A stretch of 64,000 bases of DNA from Salinisphaera sp049568105 (GTDB taxonomy: Bacteria > Pseudomonadota > Gammaproteobacteria > Nevskiales > Salinisphaeraceae): NCBI RefSeq assembly GCF_049568105.1, contig NZ_CP145335.1, forward strand, positions 434,001 through 498,000. The letters are read 5' to 3'. The notes under the pieces were generated by a model. It was not told the origin of the DNA, did not search any database, and saw only the letters and a program-made list of their open reading frames with translations. The first letter of the stretch is position 1; every line of letters begins with the position of its first letter. Of the stretch, positions 45,161-53,420 are shown piece by piece. Both the position numbers and the translations under genes were made by a program.

Positions 45161-46555
45161 ATGGCAAAGCAATTCGTTTTTGGGGCGGTGGCGATCGTCG
45201 GGGTCGCTGTCGGGGCGGCCGTGGTGGCGCCGTATTTTATCGGACAGTCGATCGAGGCCCGGTTTCGGGCCCAGGTCGGGGCGCTCGACCAGCGCCTCGG
45301 GATTCCGCTGCGCGTTGCCGAATATCACCGGCACTGGTTCTCGGCGGAGGCTACGATCGAGACGATGGTCGACAAGCAGCAGATCACGCTGCATTCGGAT
45401 ATTCGTCACGGCCCGTTGCCCGGCTTCAATCTGGCCACGATCGACACCCGCTGGGCGCCCGATGACCTCAACATTACCTACGATCAAGCCGAGCCACTGC
45501 TGAACGCGCGCACCGAAGTCGGTTTCAGTAGCAGCACTACGACATCGCTCCACGCCGCGCCGTTCGAGGGCAGCGGCCAGGCGGCCGACGGCAAGCCGGT
45601 GCAGGTTGCCTGGCAGGGCATGGATGGCGAGCTGTGGACCGACGATCAACAGCATCTACAGTTGACATCGCCCGGCCTGCGGGTTCGGCACGACGGCGTC
45701 GTACAAGGTTTCAAGGATCTCAGCGTGCAGGCCCAGGGCGCACAACTGCCCGGCGAAAAGATCGAGGAGCTGCGCGCCCGCGACCTGGTCGGGCACAGCG
45801 ATATCCAGTTCGGCCAGGTGTTCTTCCAGAGCCCGGATACGCCGCAACGGATCACTTTCGGCGCGGCGCTCAAGGGGCGAGCGACGTCCTCGAAGGCGAA
45901 TCGCTGGGGCTTCCATACCGCGTTGACACTGCATGATCTCGTGTTGCCGAACGACCAATCGTCGGCATCGGCGCTCAAGGTGCACGAGCTGACCCTGGAA
46001 ACCGCCATCGATGCGCTGAATGCCCAACAGCTCGTGGCGTTGTTGTCCGCGGTCCGGCCCTATCAGCAACAACTGGCCGGTGCCAGCAAGGCCGAGGTCA
46101 AGCGGCTCAACAAACAAATCGGCCAGATGGTGATCAAGCGGCTGCCCGAAGTGTTGACCGACGACAGCGCGCTGCATATCGGGCTGTCGTCGCTGGCCAC
46201 CAACCGCGGCTCGGCGGCGATCGACCTGACGGCCTCGCTGCATTCGGGCTCGGAGCAGGCTAATCCACAGCGGGTGAGCGGTCTAGCCAGCCTGGTTCGG
46301 CGTGCCTTCGTCGAGGCATCGGCCGAAGTCGACAAGCCGTTGCTGCAATGGCTACTCGCTCAGAGTGACGATCCGACCAAAGGCCGTCGTACGTTGGCCG
46401 GCTTGGCCCAGAAGGGCCTGATCGATAAGCAGCAGGCGCAGTTCAAGAGTTCGTTCTATATGGACAGCAACACGATGCGCATCAACGGCCAGAAACTGCC
46501 GGATCGCATGCGTCGGTTGTTGCTGATGTCGATATTGGCCGCCAGTCAGCATTGA
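45161..46555 (+). CDS. DUF945 (YdgA-like) family protein
   Basis: This 464-residue protein has one N-terminal membrane anchor (about residues 5-22, GAVAIVGVAVGAAVVAPYFI) and a long beta-rich periplasmic part. It fits the YdgA/DUF945 family: GQSIEARF, then the Tyr/His-containing VAEYHRHWFSAEAT and the C-terminal YMDSNTMRINGQKLP. The family has no settled function; links to swarming or surface features have been suggested in enterics. It starts about 120 bases after nagA and ends 59 bases before the methyltransferase gene, so a shared transcript is possible but not shown. Confidence 0.8.
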   Translation: MAKQFVFGAVAIVGVAVGAAVVAPYFIGQSIEARFRAQVGALDQRLGIPLRVAEYHRHWFSAEATIETMVDKQQITLHSDIRHGPLPGFNLATIDTRWAPDDLNITYDQAEPLLNARTEVGFSSSTTTSLHAAPFEGSGQAADGKPVQVAWQGMDGELWTDDQQHLQLTSPGLRVRHDGVVQGFKDLSVQAQGAQLPGEKIEELRARDLVGHSDIQFGQVFFQSPDTPQRITFGAALKGRATSSKANRWGFHTALTLHDLVLPNDQSSASALKVHELTLETAIDALNAQQLVALLSAVRPYQQQLAGASKAEVKRLNKQIGQMVIKRLPEVLTDDSALHIGLSSLATNRGSAAIDLTASLHSGSEQANPQRVSGLASLVRRAFVEASAEVDKPLLQWLLAQSDDPTKGRRTLAGLAQKGLIDKQQAQFKSSFYMDSNTMRINGQKLPDRMRRLLLMSILAASQH

Positions 46556-46614
46556 TCGGCAGTCGGGCTCGCTGGATTGCGGCGGGGCGTATCGTTCTGT
46601 GACCAGACAGGATC

Positions 46615-47439
46615 ATGACAAGCTACGAATCGTCGAACGTTGGGCCGCCCGGCCGTATCGCCTGTGTCGGACTGGGCATGACGCTCGGCTCCCATCTCAC
46701 GCCGCTGGCGCGCAGCTATATCGAGCAGGCAGACGTGGTTTTTGCGGCCCTGTCCGACGGGCTCGTCGAAATGTGGCTGACGCGCATGCATCCCGATGTG
46801 CGCAGCCTGCAGCGCTACTATGGCAACGGAGATAAATCGCGACTGACCACCTATCGCGAATGGGTGGCGGTGATGATGGCCGAGGTCCGGGCCGGGCGTA
46901 CCGTCTGTGCGGTGTTCTATGGGCATCCCGGGGTGTTCGCCTGGTCGCCGCATGAGGTGATTCGCCAAGCCCGCGGCGAAGGCTATGCCGCGCATATGGA
47001 ACCCGGCGTTTCGGCCGAGGATTGTCTGTATGCTGACCTCGGCATCGATCCGGGGCGCTTTGGCTGCCAGCATTTCGAGGCCAGCCAGCTACTGTTTTTC
47101 GAACGACGGATCGATGCTTTCGGCTATCTGGTGCTATGGCAGGTTGGGCTGGTGGGCGACCAATCGCTTAAGCGGTTTTCAACCGGGCCGGCCTATCGTC
47201 AGGTGCTGGTCGAGCGTCTCGCCGAGGATTACCCGTTGGATCATCAGGTAATCATCTACCGCGGCGCCACATTGCCGGTTCACCAGCCGCGGATATGCCA
47301 TGTGGCGCTGTGCGATCTGCCGGGTACCGATCTGACCGCGGAAGAAACAGTGGTCCTGCCACCGGCGCAACCGTTGCGGCGCAATCGCGCCATGCTCGAC
47401 CGGCTGTCGGCGCTGGATGAGGCAAAGGCCGAGGCCTGA
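46615..47439 (+). CDS. Borosin-type peptide alpha-N-methyltransferase (split, SonM/OphMA-like)
   Basis: This 274-residue SAM enzyme has the tetrapyrrole-methylase fold but the borosin pattern: IACVGLGMTLG at the N-terminus, SLQRYYGNGDKSRLTTY (residues 64-80), VFYGHPGVF (100-108), MEPGVSAEDCLYADLGIDP and FEASQLLFF. In OphMA, which methylates the backbone of its own C-terminus, the equivalent Tyr66, Arg72 and Tyr76 are catalytic or structural; here they correspond to Tyr69, Arg76 and Tyr80. The OphMA Tyr63 position is Gln, as I recall for the split enzyme SonM of Shewanella. The protein ends without a fused core peptide, so the substrate must be separate; the small ORF at 47750 is the candidate. 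A tetrapyrrole-precursor methylase is the alternative but lacks this motif set. Confidence 0.87.
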   Translation: MTSYESSNVGPPGRIACVGLGMTLGSHLTPLARSYIEQADVVFAALSDGLVEMWLTRMHPDVRSLQRYYGNGDKSRLTTYREWVAVMMAEVRAGRTVCAVFYGHPGVFAWSPHEVIRQARGEGYAAHMEPGVSAEDCLYADLGIDPGRFGCQHFEASQLLFFERRIDAFGYLVLWQVGLVGDQSLKRFSTGPAYRQVLVERLAEDYPLDHQVIIYRGATLPVHQPRICHVALCDLPGTDLTAEETVVLPPAQPLRRNRAMLDRLSALDEAKAEA

Positions 47440-47455
47440 AGTAAGCGGCGCAAGG

Positions 47456-47583
47456 GCGTGTTGAGGTGTCGGCCGAGCGCTGCGTTGCCGCTCACTGAGG
47501 CTGGGCAACGACGCCGCACTCGCGGCGGCGCGGCTTGTGGCCCAACGGTCCTTGGCGCGGATTCGTACGAAACCTCAACACGC
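47456..47583. mobile_element. 128-bp element with 11-bp terminal inverted repeats
   Basis: GCGTGTTGAGG at 47456-47466 and CCTCAACACGC at 47573-47583 are perfect inverted ends. Inside is a GTTGCC/GGCAAC dyad. The right part matches the block at 15896-16000 in length and both ends. It looks like a miniature non-autonomous element or palindromic repeat. No transposase was seen in the window, and no clear target-site duplication was identified. It lies between the methyltransferase stop and the precursor promoter region. Confidence 0.6.
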
Positions 47584-47749
47584 TCCTCGGGCGTCGCGGT
47601 TAGACCGACTGGTCAGCCCCGGGCCTCGAAAACAGATTTTCTGAACGCGCGTGGGTTTAATCGTTTTTTCGTTCAAGAGTGGCTATAGTTACAGCCTAGG
47701 CGCACAGAGCTGTTCGTCTAGTTCAGGGGAAGCAGCGAGGGGTTGCTGG

Positions 47750-48040
47750 ATGGATATGATTGATCTGCTCGAAACCGTCGGGCGGGATGCGTCGCTGCGC
47801 GCGGCGTCGCAGGAAGAATTACGCCAGGCGTTGCGCTGCGCGGGTGCCGATGATGCGCTTATTCAAGCCATGCTCGATGAAGACGAGAGGCGGCTGGCCG
47901 ATGCTCTGGACCTATCGCTTTGTAAAACGCCTCAACATGTGATTTTACAGCCGGGACATGAACCGCCGTCTGAAGAGCCCGATGGGCAGGAACAAGAGGC
48001 GCCCTCGGAAAGTCGGGATAACGCTACCGGGAGTCATTAG
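47750..48040 (+). CDS. Putative split-borosin precursor peptide
   Basis: This 96-residue protein is the likely substrate of the upstream methyltransferase. Residues 2-55 are predicted helical and alternate acidic and hydrophobic residues (IDLLETVGRDASLR, EELRQALRCAGADDALIQAM), which fits the borosin-binding domain seen in SonA. A short hydrophobic stretch, HVILQPGHEPP (residues 63-73), would be the methylated core, followed by an acidic, Ser/Pro-rich tail to residue 96. The ATG at 47750 has GAGGGG eight bases upstream; a start at 47651 would add 33 residues that look non-coding. The long tail after the core is longer than in SonA as I remember it. A LigA-like small regulatory protein is the alternative. 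Confidence 0.72.
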   Translation: MDMIDLLETVGRDASLRAASQEELRQALRCAGADDALIQAMLDEDERRLADALDLSLCKTPQHVILQPGHEPPSEEPDGQEQEAPSESRDNATGSH

Positions 48041-48045
48041 TAGCG

Positions 48046-48062
48046 CGGCGGCATTTCCGCCG
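48046..48062 (+). other. Small hairpin before the GGDEF gene
   Basis: CGGCGG-CATTT-CCGCCG forms a 6-bp GC stem just after the precursor stop and 14 bases before the next start. It is followed by A residues, not T, so it is not a terminator for the plus strand. It could reduce translation of the downstream gene. Confidence 0.4.
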
Positions 48063-48075
48063 GTGTAAAAAAGCG

Positions 48076-49869
48076 ATGATGTCGGTAATGGACGGGCTAT
48101 ACCGCTTGGTCGGTGGCTGTTTGGCGCTTACGCTCTGTCTGAGCCTGGGGATATCACCTTCCTGGGCGGAAACGTCGGCCGGCAGCTCGTTAACTCGCCA
48201 GATGGCGCAGGCTGAACGCGTCCGCAATACCGATAACGCGAAATTTGCCCAGGCGTTGACGCGTTTTCATCGCCAGGCGGATCAGCTTTCCGATTATCAA
48301 ACCTGGTATCTGCGCTATCTCGAGGCCTGGCAGGCCGCGCACGTCGGAGAGATGAAAAAATCGGCAAGGATACTGCGCCGTGTGATCGACCAATCCGGTA
48401 GTGCTGCCCTACGGGCCAAAGCATCGGCGTTGCTGATCGGGCTGCTGCTTATCGATGGGAAGTATAAAAAAGCCTATCGCCTGGCGTATCAACTCCGGGA
48501 AAGTTTGCCGGATACTCACGACAAATTGGCTCGCTTCCTCGCCTTATTGAGTATCTCCCAGCTCATGAATATGGCCGGGCAGGCAACCGATGCGCTGACC
48601 TATGCCCGGCAGGCGGCCAAGAACGTTCCGGAAGGCGAGTCGCCATGCGTGGCGCAGAGAGCCGAAGTGGCGGCGATGATCGACGCTCACCATCTAAAGG
48701 CTACCAGCCCAAAGTTTGCCAAAACAATTGCTGCCTGTGTGAAAGCTGGAGAGCTAACCAACGCTAATGTTCTTCAGGCAGATCAAGCCACTCTTTTCTT
48801 CAAAGAAGGAAAGCCTAAAACGGCCATTGTTTTAATTCAGAATATGATGCCCCGGCTTCGCGCTGCTGGGTATCAAAATCAAATACTAACGTCGACAGCA
48901 ACGCTGGCCTTGGCCTACTGGAAAGCAGGTGACACAAGCGAGGCTAAGCAAGCCGCGCTCCAGGTCATTCGCCAGAGCGCTAAAGACGATACGACCTGGT
49001 CATTGATGAGTGCTTACAAGGTGCTCTACCACATCGAAAAAACGGCAAAGCATCCGCGCCTGGCGCTGCAGTATTACGAACACTATGTCGAGCAGAAACT
49101 GAGTGGACAGCACAGCCAAAAGGAGCAGGCCTCGGCCTATCAGATGGTCGAGCAGCAGGTGCAGGCCAAGGAACTGCGCGTGAAAGAACTCGATAAGCAA
49201 AACAAGATTCTTCGCCTGCAACAGACCCTGAATCAACAGGCAGCCGAGAACAATCGGCTTTATGCGATTTTGTTTTTATGCCTGTTGGGTTTTGCGTTGC
49301 TTTGGCTGATCCGCCTCAAACAATCGCAGCGTCGTTTTCGCCATCAGGCTTGTCACGACGGGTTGACCGGGGTCTTCAACCACCAGCATTTCGTCGAGCA
49401 GGCCGAGCGGTTGCTGGCCGATTTGAACACAATACAAGCCAGTGCCTGTCTCGTGGTCATGGATCTGGATCATTTCAAACGAGTGAATGACACCTACGGC
49501 CATGCCGCCGGCGATCGGGTGCTCAGTCAGGCGACCTCGTTGTGTCGGGGCGAGTTGCGCAGCGGCGATCTGTTTGGCCGTCTAGGCGGTGAGGAGTTCG
49601 GTTTCTTATTGCCGAAATGCGCGGTGGCCGAAGGTATGGCGGTGGTCGATCGCATGCGTCGCCTGATCTCCGAGACGCCGGTCGCCTTGGATGACGGCGA
49701 GCGCGTGGTACGGATATCGGCCAGCTTCGGGCTGGCGATAACCGATCGCTCGGGCTATGCCGTGACCGAGCTCCTGGCCGATGCCGATGCTGCGCTGTAT
49801 CGGGCCAAGGGCGAGGGCCGTAATCGGCTGGTGGTTCATGGCGACGAACGGCCGGCGCCGCCGGTTTGA
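48076..49869 (+). CDS. Diguanylate cyclase with periplasmic TPR-like sensor region
   Basis: This 597-residue protein makes cyclic di-GMP. It has a signal peptide (about residues 1-32), a long helical TPR-like region (about 45-330), a Gln/Lys/Glu-rich coiled coil (about 345-390), one membrane helix (about 395-412) and a GGDEF domain. The active-site loop is GGEEF at 504-508 and an RSGD inhibitory site lies at 495-498, so it should be active and feedback-controlled. Part of the TPR region (about 48650-49080) is less GC-rich than its neighbours, suggesting a different history. It starts 35 bases after the precursor stop and might share its transcript. Confidence 0.88.
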   Translation: MMSVMDGLYRLVGGCLALTLCLSLGISPSWAETSAGSSLTRQMAQAERVRNTDNAKFAQALTRFHRQADQLSDYQTWYLRYLEAWQAAHVGEMKKSARILRRVIDQSGSAALRAKASALLIGLLLIDGKYKKAYRLAYQLRESLPDTHDKLARFLALLSISQLMNMAGQATDALTYARQAAKNVPEGESPCVAQRAEVAAMIDAHHLKATSPKFAKTIAACVKAGELTNANVLQADQATLFFKEGKPKTAIVLIQNMMPRLRAAGYQNQILTSTATLALAYWKAGDTSEAKQAALQVIRQSAKDDTTWSLMSAYKVLYHIEKTAKHPRLALQYYEHYVEQKLSGQHSQKEQASAYQMVEQQVQAKELRVKELDKQNKILRLQQTLNQQAAENNRLYAILFLCLLGFALLWLIRLKQSQRRFRHQACHDGLTGVFNHQHFVEQAERLLADLNTIQASACLVVMDLDHFKRVNDTYGHAAGDRVLSQATSLCRGELRSGDLFGRLGGEEFGFLLPKCAVAEGMAVVDRMRRLISETPVALDDGERVVRISASFGLAITDRSGYAVTELLADADAALYRAKGEGRNRLVVHGDERPAPPV

Positions 49870-49956
49870 TCGATGCCGGCCGGTCGATCGAGTGCCGGGG
49901 CTCGTTTTACAGCATCGGGCCGCTTAGTCTGAGCGGTTTATCGAACGCTGGCGTTT

Positions 49957-50571
49957 ATGTCCTATCTGCCTGAACTCGTCACCCTTGGCAGCGTGCTGCT
50001 GCTCGGCTGTATCAGCCCTGGGCCGGATTTCGTGGCCGTGACCTCGCATGCGCTGGCCGAACGGCGCTCGGGGCTGCGGATCGCCCATGGCATCGCGACC
50101 GCGATTACGCTGTGGGCGAGTCTGAGCGTGGCCGGACTGGCCTTCGTACTGTCGCAGGTGGCGTTGTTGTATGAAGTGGTGCGTCTGGCCGGGGCGGCCT
50201 ATCTGGTCTATCTCGGTGCGAGCGTATTGTGGTCAGCCCGACATACGCCGGCTAAAGCGCCACCCATGCAGGCAGCGATGAAGCGCGGCTCGTTTCGGCG
50301 CGGCTTTATTCTGGGCATGACCAATCCGAAGGCCGCAGTATTTTTTAGCAGCTTGTTCGCCACGCTATTGCCCGCCCAGGCGCCGGCCTGGGTCTATGGC
50401 GCGACCATCGCGCTGGCAGCCGCCACGGCCTTTGGCTGGTTCACCGTGGTGGCGTTGGCGTTTTCGATCGGGCGGGTCCAGCAGCTTTATGGCAAGGCTC
50501 GGCGGGGCATCGATATCGTGATGGGGACGCTGTTGAGCCTGCTGGGGCTGCGACTCGCTTTCGAGCGCTGA
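49957..50571 (+). CDS. LysE/RhtB family amino-acid exporter
   Basis: This 204-residue inner-membrane protein has about six hydrophobic helices and the RhtB hallmarks LLLGCISPGPDFVAVTSHAL at the N-terminus and RGFILGMTNPKAAVFFSSLF in the middle. It would export an amino acid or derivative such as homoserine, threonine or a quorum-signal precursor. It stands alone between the GGDEF gene and a convergent 3D-domain gene. Confidence 0.88.
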   Translation: MSYLPELVTLGSVLLLGCISPGPDFVAVTSHALAERRSGLRIAHGIATAITLWASLSVAGLAFVLSQVALLYEVVRLAGAAYLVYLGASVLWSARHTPAKAPPMQAAMKRGSFRRGFILGMTNPKAAVFFSSLFATLLPAQAPAWVYGATIALAAATAFGWFTVVALAFSIGRVQQLYGKARRGIDIVMGTLLSLLGLRLAFER

Positions 50572-50618
50572 GCGACGGCGCGGCGCTGCCCGCCGACGGC
50601 TCGAGCCCGGGCTTGAAA

Positions 50619-51041
50619 TCAATCGTCGGTATGCCACCAGATGCGCAAGCGTTTTTCACCGAACTGCTGGGCCCGTTCGGTGTCTTTGCCCATATAGATA
50701 TCGATGGTGTTGTGCAGGTCGTCGGCGGTTTTATCGCGTACTTCGAAGTCGTGGTCGAAGCCCTCGACGGCCACGGTGGTGCCGTCGTCCAGCCCGCGGG
50801 CAAGCAGATCGGGGGAGATGGCGACCGTGTTCGAAGTCAGCTTGTTGCTCCAGGCTCCGGTGTCTGGGTCGCCACTCGTTTCGCTGGGCGCGCTGGTGTA
50901 GGCGGTCACGGTCACGACTTTCGAGTGGTACCCCGCCAGTGCCGGGCTGGCCATGCATAGGCCGAGCGTCAGCAGGGCCACGCTGTACATGCCGGGCGGC
51001 CGGAGCCCAAGACGGATCGTGCGGTCCAGAAGTCGCTTCAT
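50619..51041 (-). CDS. Secreted 3D-domain protein
   Basis: This 140-residue protein has a signal peptide (about 1-36, ending ALA) and a double-psi beta-barrel 3D domain like that of MltA/YuiC. The conserved Asp pattern is seen as VTVTAYTSAPSETSGDPDTG, then the TVAISPDLLARGL block and a final DLHNTIDIYMGKD. The family cleaves peptidoglycan or is inactive; no clear catalytic Glu was assigned. An in-frame start at 50990 would give a shorter signal. Confidence 0.8.
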   Translation of the reverse strand: MKRLLDRTIRLGLRPPGMYSVALLTLGLCMASPALAGYHSKVVTVTAYTSAPSETSGDPDTGAWSNKLTSNTVAISPDLLARGLDDGTTVAVEGFDHDFEVRDKTADDLHNTIDIYMGKDTERAQQFGEKRLRIWWHTDD

Positions 51042-51840
51042 TATGGTTTCTACTCAAGGGGGTTGGGACTTAGAGAGCACGATACCCGATTGTCCCCGTG
51101 GGCTGCGCCGCTCGATCGCGAGCCATGTGGCCGCGCCGCTTGGCCCGCCGCGCCCGGCCCGAGTGAACACCGGCAGGTCATGCCCGGATACGGCCGAGTG
51201 AAAGGCGCGACCCGCGATCCTCAGGCTCGGTTATAGGCGGTTGCGATCGCCGCTTCCCAAAGATTGTCCAAGGCATGGGTTGTGGCGGCATTCGCTCGCG
51301 TGCGCGTGATTGGGCTGCGATCTGGCAGCGGAAGATACGCGACAACGATCAAAACTTGGCGGCCGCTCTCGTGATCGACTGTGTGGCGGCGATCGCCCAA
51401 GAGAACAATAGTCTCTGCAACGCTGAGCGGCCGCGATCGGCCAGCACCCGTTGGCGCCGAACACAGCGTTGTTGTGGGCGCTGATCCAGAAGGACCGCCG
51501 GTTTTCGATGGTGTACGTTGGCTATCCTAACCGCGACTGGCGGTTGCCGCCTGGTCGCTAGCCCACCGGATCGAAGACCAACAGATGGGCCAGGTCCAAG
51601 GCACGGGCGCTGTTGTGCGGCCACCCGTGTTGTCGCGCGTTGTCATTGTGCGACTACGCAATGTCCGCTATGCCCGGTGTTGCCGCGCGCGTCGTTTTTT
51701 TAAGTCAACGCTCGGCGCGCACCCGTACAAAACGCCGAACAGGCCCCGCGACCGCAGCCGCGAGCGCAGGCCGGCTGGAACGTTCGAAAACAACCTGGAC
51801 GGCCGCCTGTGCTATGGCCTGTTGTCAGCGCGCTCGCGAT
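51042..51840. other. Gene-poor stretch of about 800 bases
   Basis: No gene, RNA or clear repeat was recognised. Several short frames on both strands lack domains and good starts. A GTTGCCGCGCGC segment near 51692 weakly resembles the start of the dispersed repeat. The area could hold a decayed gene. Confidence 0.4.
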
Positions 51841-52662
51841 CTAGGGGCGGGCCTCGAAGTACTGGGACGGCGGGCAGCCCAGGGCGCGCTGGAACATATG
51901 TGAAAAAGCGCTGGGGCTGTCGTAGCCCACGCGGTAGGCGACCTCGGCGATGCTCGCGCCTTCGGCCAGCCATTCCAGGGCTTTGAACAGCCGGGCTTCA
52001 CGGCGCCACTGGGCGAAAGTAAGGCCGGTTTCGCGCTTGAAACAGCGGGCCAGTGTTCGTGCGCTGGCGCCCGTGTGTTGGCCCCATTCGACGAGCGACC
52101 AGCCCCGCGCCGGTTGCTCGAGCAAGGATCGACACAGACGCTGCAGACGCGGATCAGGGGGCATGGCCAGCTGGAAAGCATGCGCCGACGTGGGCTGTAG
52201 TTCATCGATCAACAAGGCTGTTACATGCCGGCGGCGTGCCGGGGCAGGCGGTCGATCGGTCCAGCGGCTGGTCTCCTCGATCAATGCCCGCAGCAGACAG
52301 CCTACTGGCATGACCGCACAGTATGTGGGCAGCGTGCGGGCTGCCCGTATGTCGATATAGACCGTATATAGATCGACGCGGCCTGAAGCACGGGCGTGAT
52401 GCGGGGTTGCTGGCGGAATCCAGACCGCCTGCTGCGGTGGCGTCAGCCATAGCCCGTCCACGGTCTCGATCTGATAGCAGCCGGAGCCGGCATACACGAG
52501 GTGCCCTACGTCGTGATGGTGTCCTGGGGTGATCGCGCCATGTGCCATAGCGTGCGCGGTCGCGATTAGCGGCGATCCGGCCAATGGCGCCGATGACCCG
52601 AAAGTTGACGAAGCCCACACGGCAGTGACTGTTCCGCGACGATGGTTGTCGGGGCCAAGCAT
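51841..52662 (-). CDS. AraC family transcriptional regulator with cupin sensor
   Basis: This 273-residue regulator has an N-terminal cupin part (PGHHHDVGHLVYAGSGCYQI, then PPQQAVWIPPATPHHARA) and a C-terminal pair of helix-turn-helix motifs (SARTLARCFKRETGLTFAQW and SIAEVAYRVGYDSPSAFSHM). The arrangement is that of NimR/YdeC-type AraC regulators, which often sit next to a transporter gene they control. Here the divergent neighbour is the NicO-type metal carrier at 52730. The ATG at 52662 is used; the frame could also open at a TTG at 52671. Confidence 0.87.
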   Translation of the reverse strand: MLGPDNHRRGTVTAVWASSTFGSSAPLAGSPLIATAHAMAHGAITPGHHHDVGHLVYAGSGCYQIETVDGLWLTPPQQAVWIPPATPHHARASGRVDLYTVYIDIRAARTLPTYCAVMPVGCLLRALIEETSRWTDRPPAPARRRHVTALLIDELQPTSAHAFQLAMPPDPRLQRLCRSLLEQPARGWSLVEWGQHTGASARTLARCFKRETGLTFAQWRREARLFKALEWLAEGASIAEVAYRVGYDSPSAFSHMFQRALGCPPSQYFEARP

Positions 52663-52729
52663 AACGGACAACCCAAGAAACGGCGCATCCTTGGCCAGGA
52701 ATAGCAGCGTATGGTCGCAGGAGTTCGTG

Positions 52730-53374
52730 ATGCTGGATATTGGATTTCACGGCAGCTACGGCGTACTGGCCGGCGCGGTCGGGCTTGGTGTGTTGCACGG
52801 GCTAGAGCCTGGCCACGGCTGGCCAGTGGCCGGCGCCTGGGCATTGGCTCGGAAAAATCCGAGGTGGTCGGGCGTGTTGGCGGCCTGTGTACTGGGTATC
52901 GGGCATCTGATCAGCAGCATTGCCGTCGTTGGGCTGTTTTTCGCTGCCAAACAATATTTTCAACTGGGCCAGGCGTATTGGATCAACGAGGTCGCCGGTG
53001 TGTTGTTGCTCGGTATGGCCGTCTGGCAATTACGGGCGGCGCTTCGTTCGGGCGGGCATCACCATGCACACGGGGGCGAGCCGAATGCCACAGCCGGTCT
53101 GGGTGCGCTGGCCGTATTCGCTTTTACGCTCGGTTTTGTGCATGAGGAAGAGTTTCAGATCATGGCGATGTGCGCAGGCGCTACCCGCTGCCTGACGTTG
53201 ATGCTGACCTATGCAGTGGCCGTAATCGGGGCGCTTGTCGTGCTCACGTTGCTGCTGATCGTCGGCCTGTCCCGTCTAAGCCATCGTATTGCGCATGCCG
53301 AACAAAGACTGACGCTGTTGTCGGCTGCCATCCTGGCGCTGATGGGCATGGGTTTTATCGTCGGCGTGCTGTAA
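52730..53374 (+). CDS. NicO/HoxN-like metal transporter
   Basis: This 214-residue membrane protein has the metal-site motif HGLEPGHGWPVAGAW in the first helix, a His-rich loop (GGHHHAHGG) after helix three, and FVHEEEFQIM in a later helix. These features fit nickel/cobalt carriers of the NicO/RcnA/HupE-like group; export is as likely as import. AGGAG is six bases upstream of the ATG. The divergent AraC regulator suggests inducible expression. Confidence 0.8.
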   Translation: MLDIGFHGSYGVLAGAVGLGVLHGLEPGHGWPVAGAWALARKNPRWSGVLAACVLGIGHLISSIAVVGLFFAAKQYFQLGQAYWINEVAGVLLLGMAVWQLRAALRSGGHHHAHGGEPNATAGLGALAVFAFTLGFVHEEEFQIMAMCAGATRCLTLMLTYAVAVIGALVVLTLLLIVGLSRLSHRIAHAEQRLTLLSAAILALMGMGFIVGVL

Positions 53375-53420
53375 CGAATCGGGCGTTACCGGCTGTGGCA
53401 ACCAGCAGACGGGCATCGCT

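Noticed and set aside
47458..47688. A 76-codon ORF between the borosin methyltransferase and the precursor.
   Set aside because: It starts inside the inverted-repeat element, has no ribosome site and no precursor-like layout.
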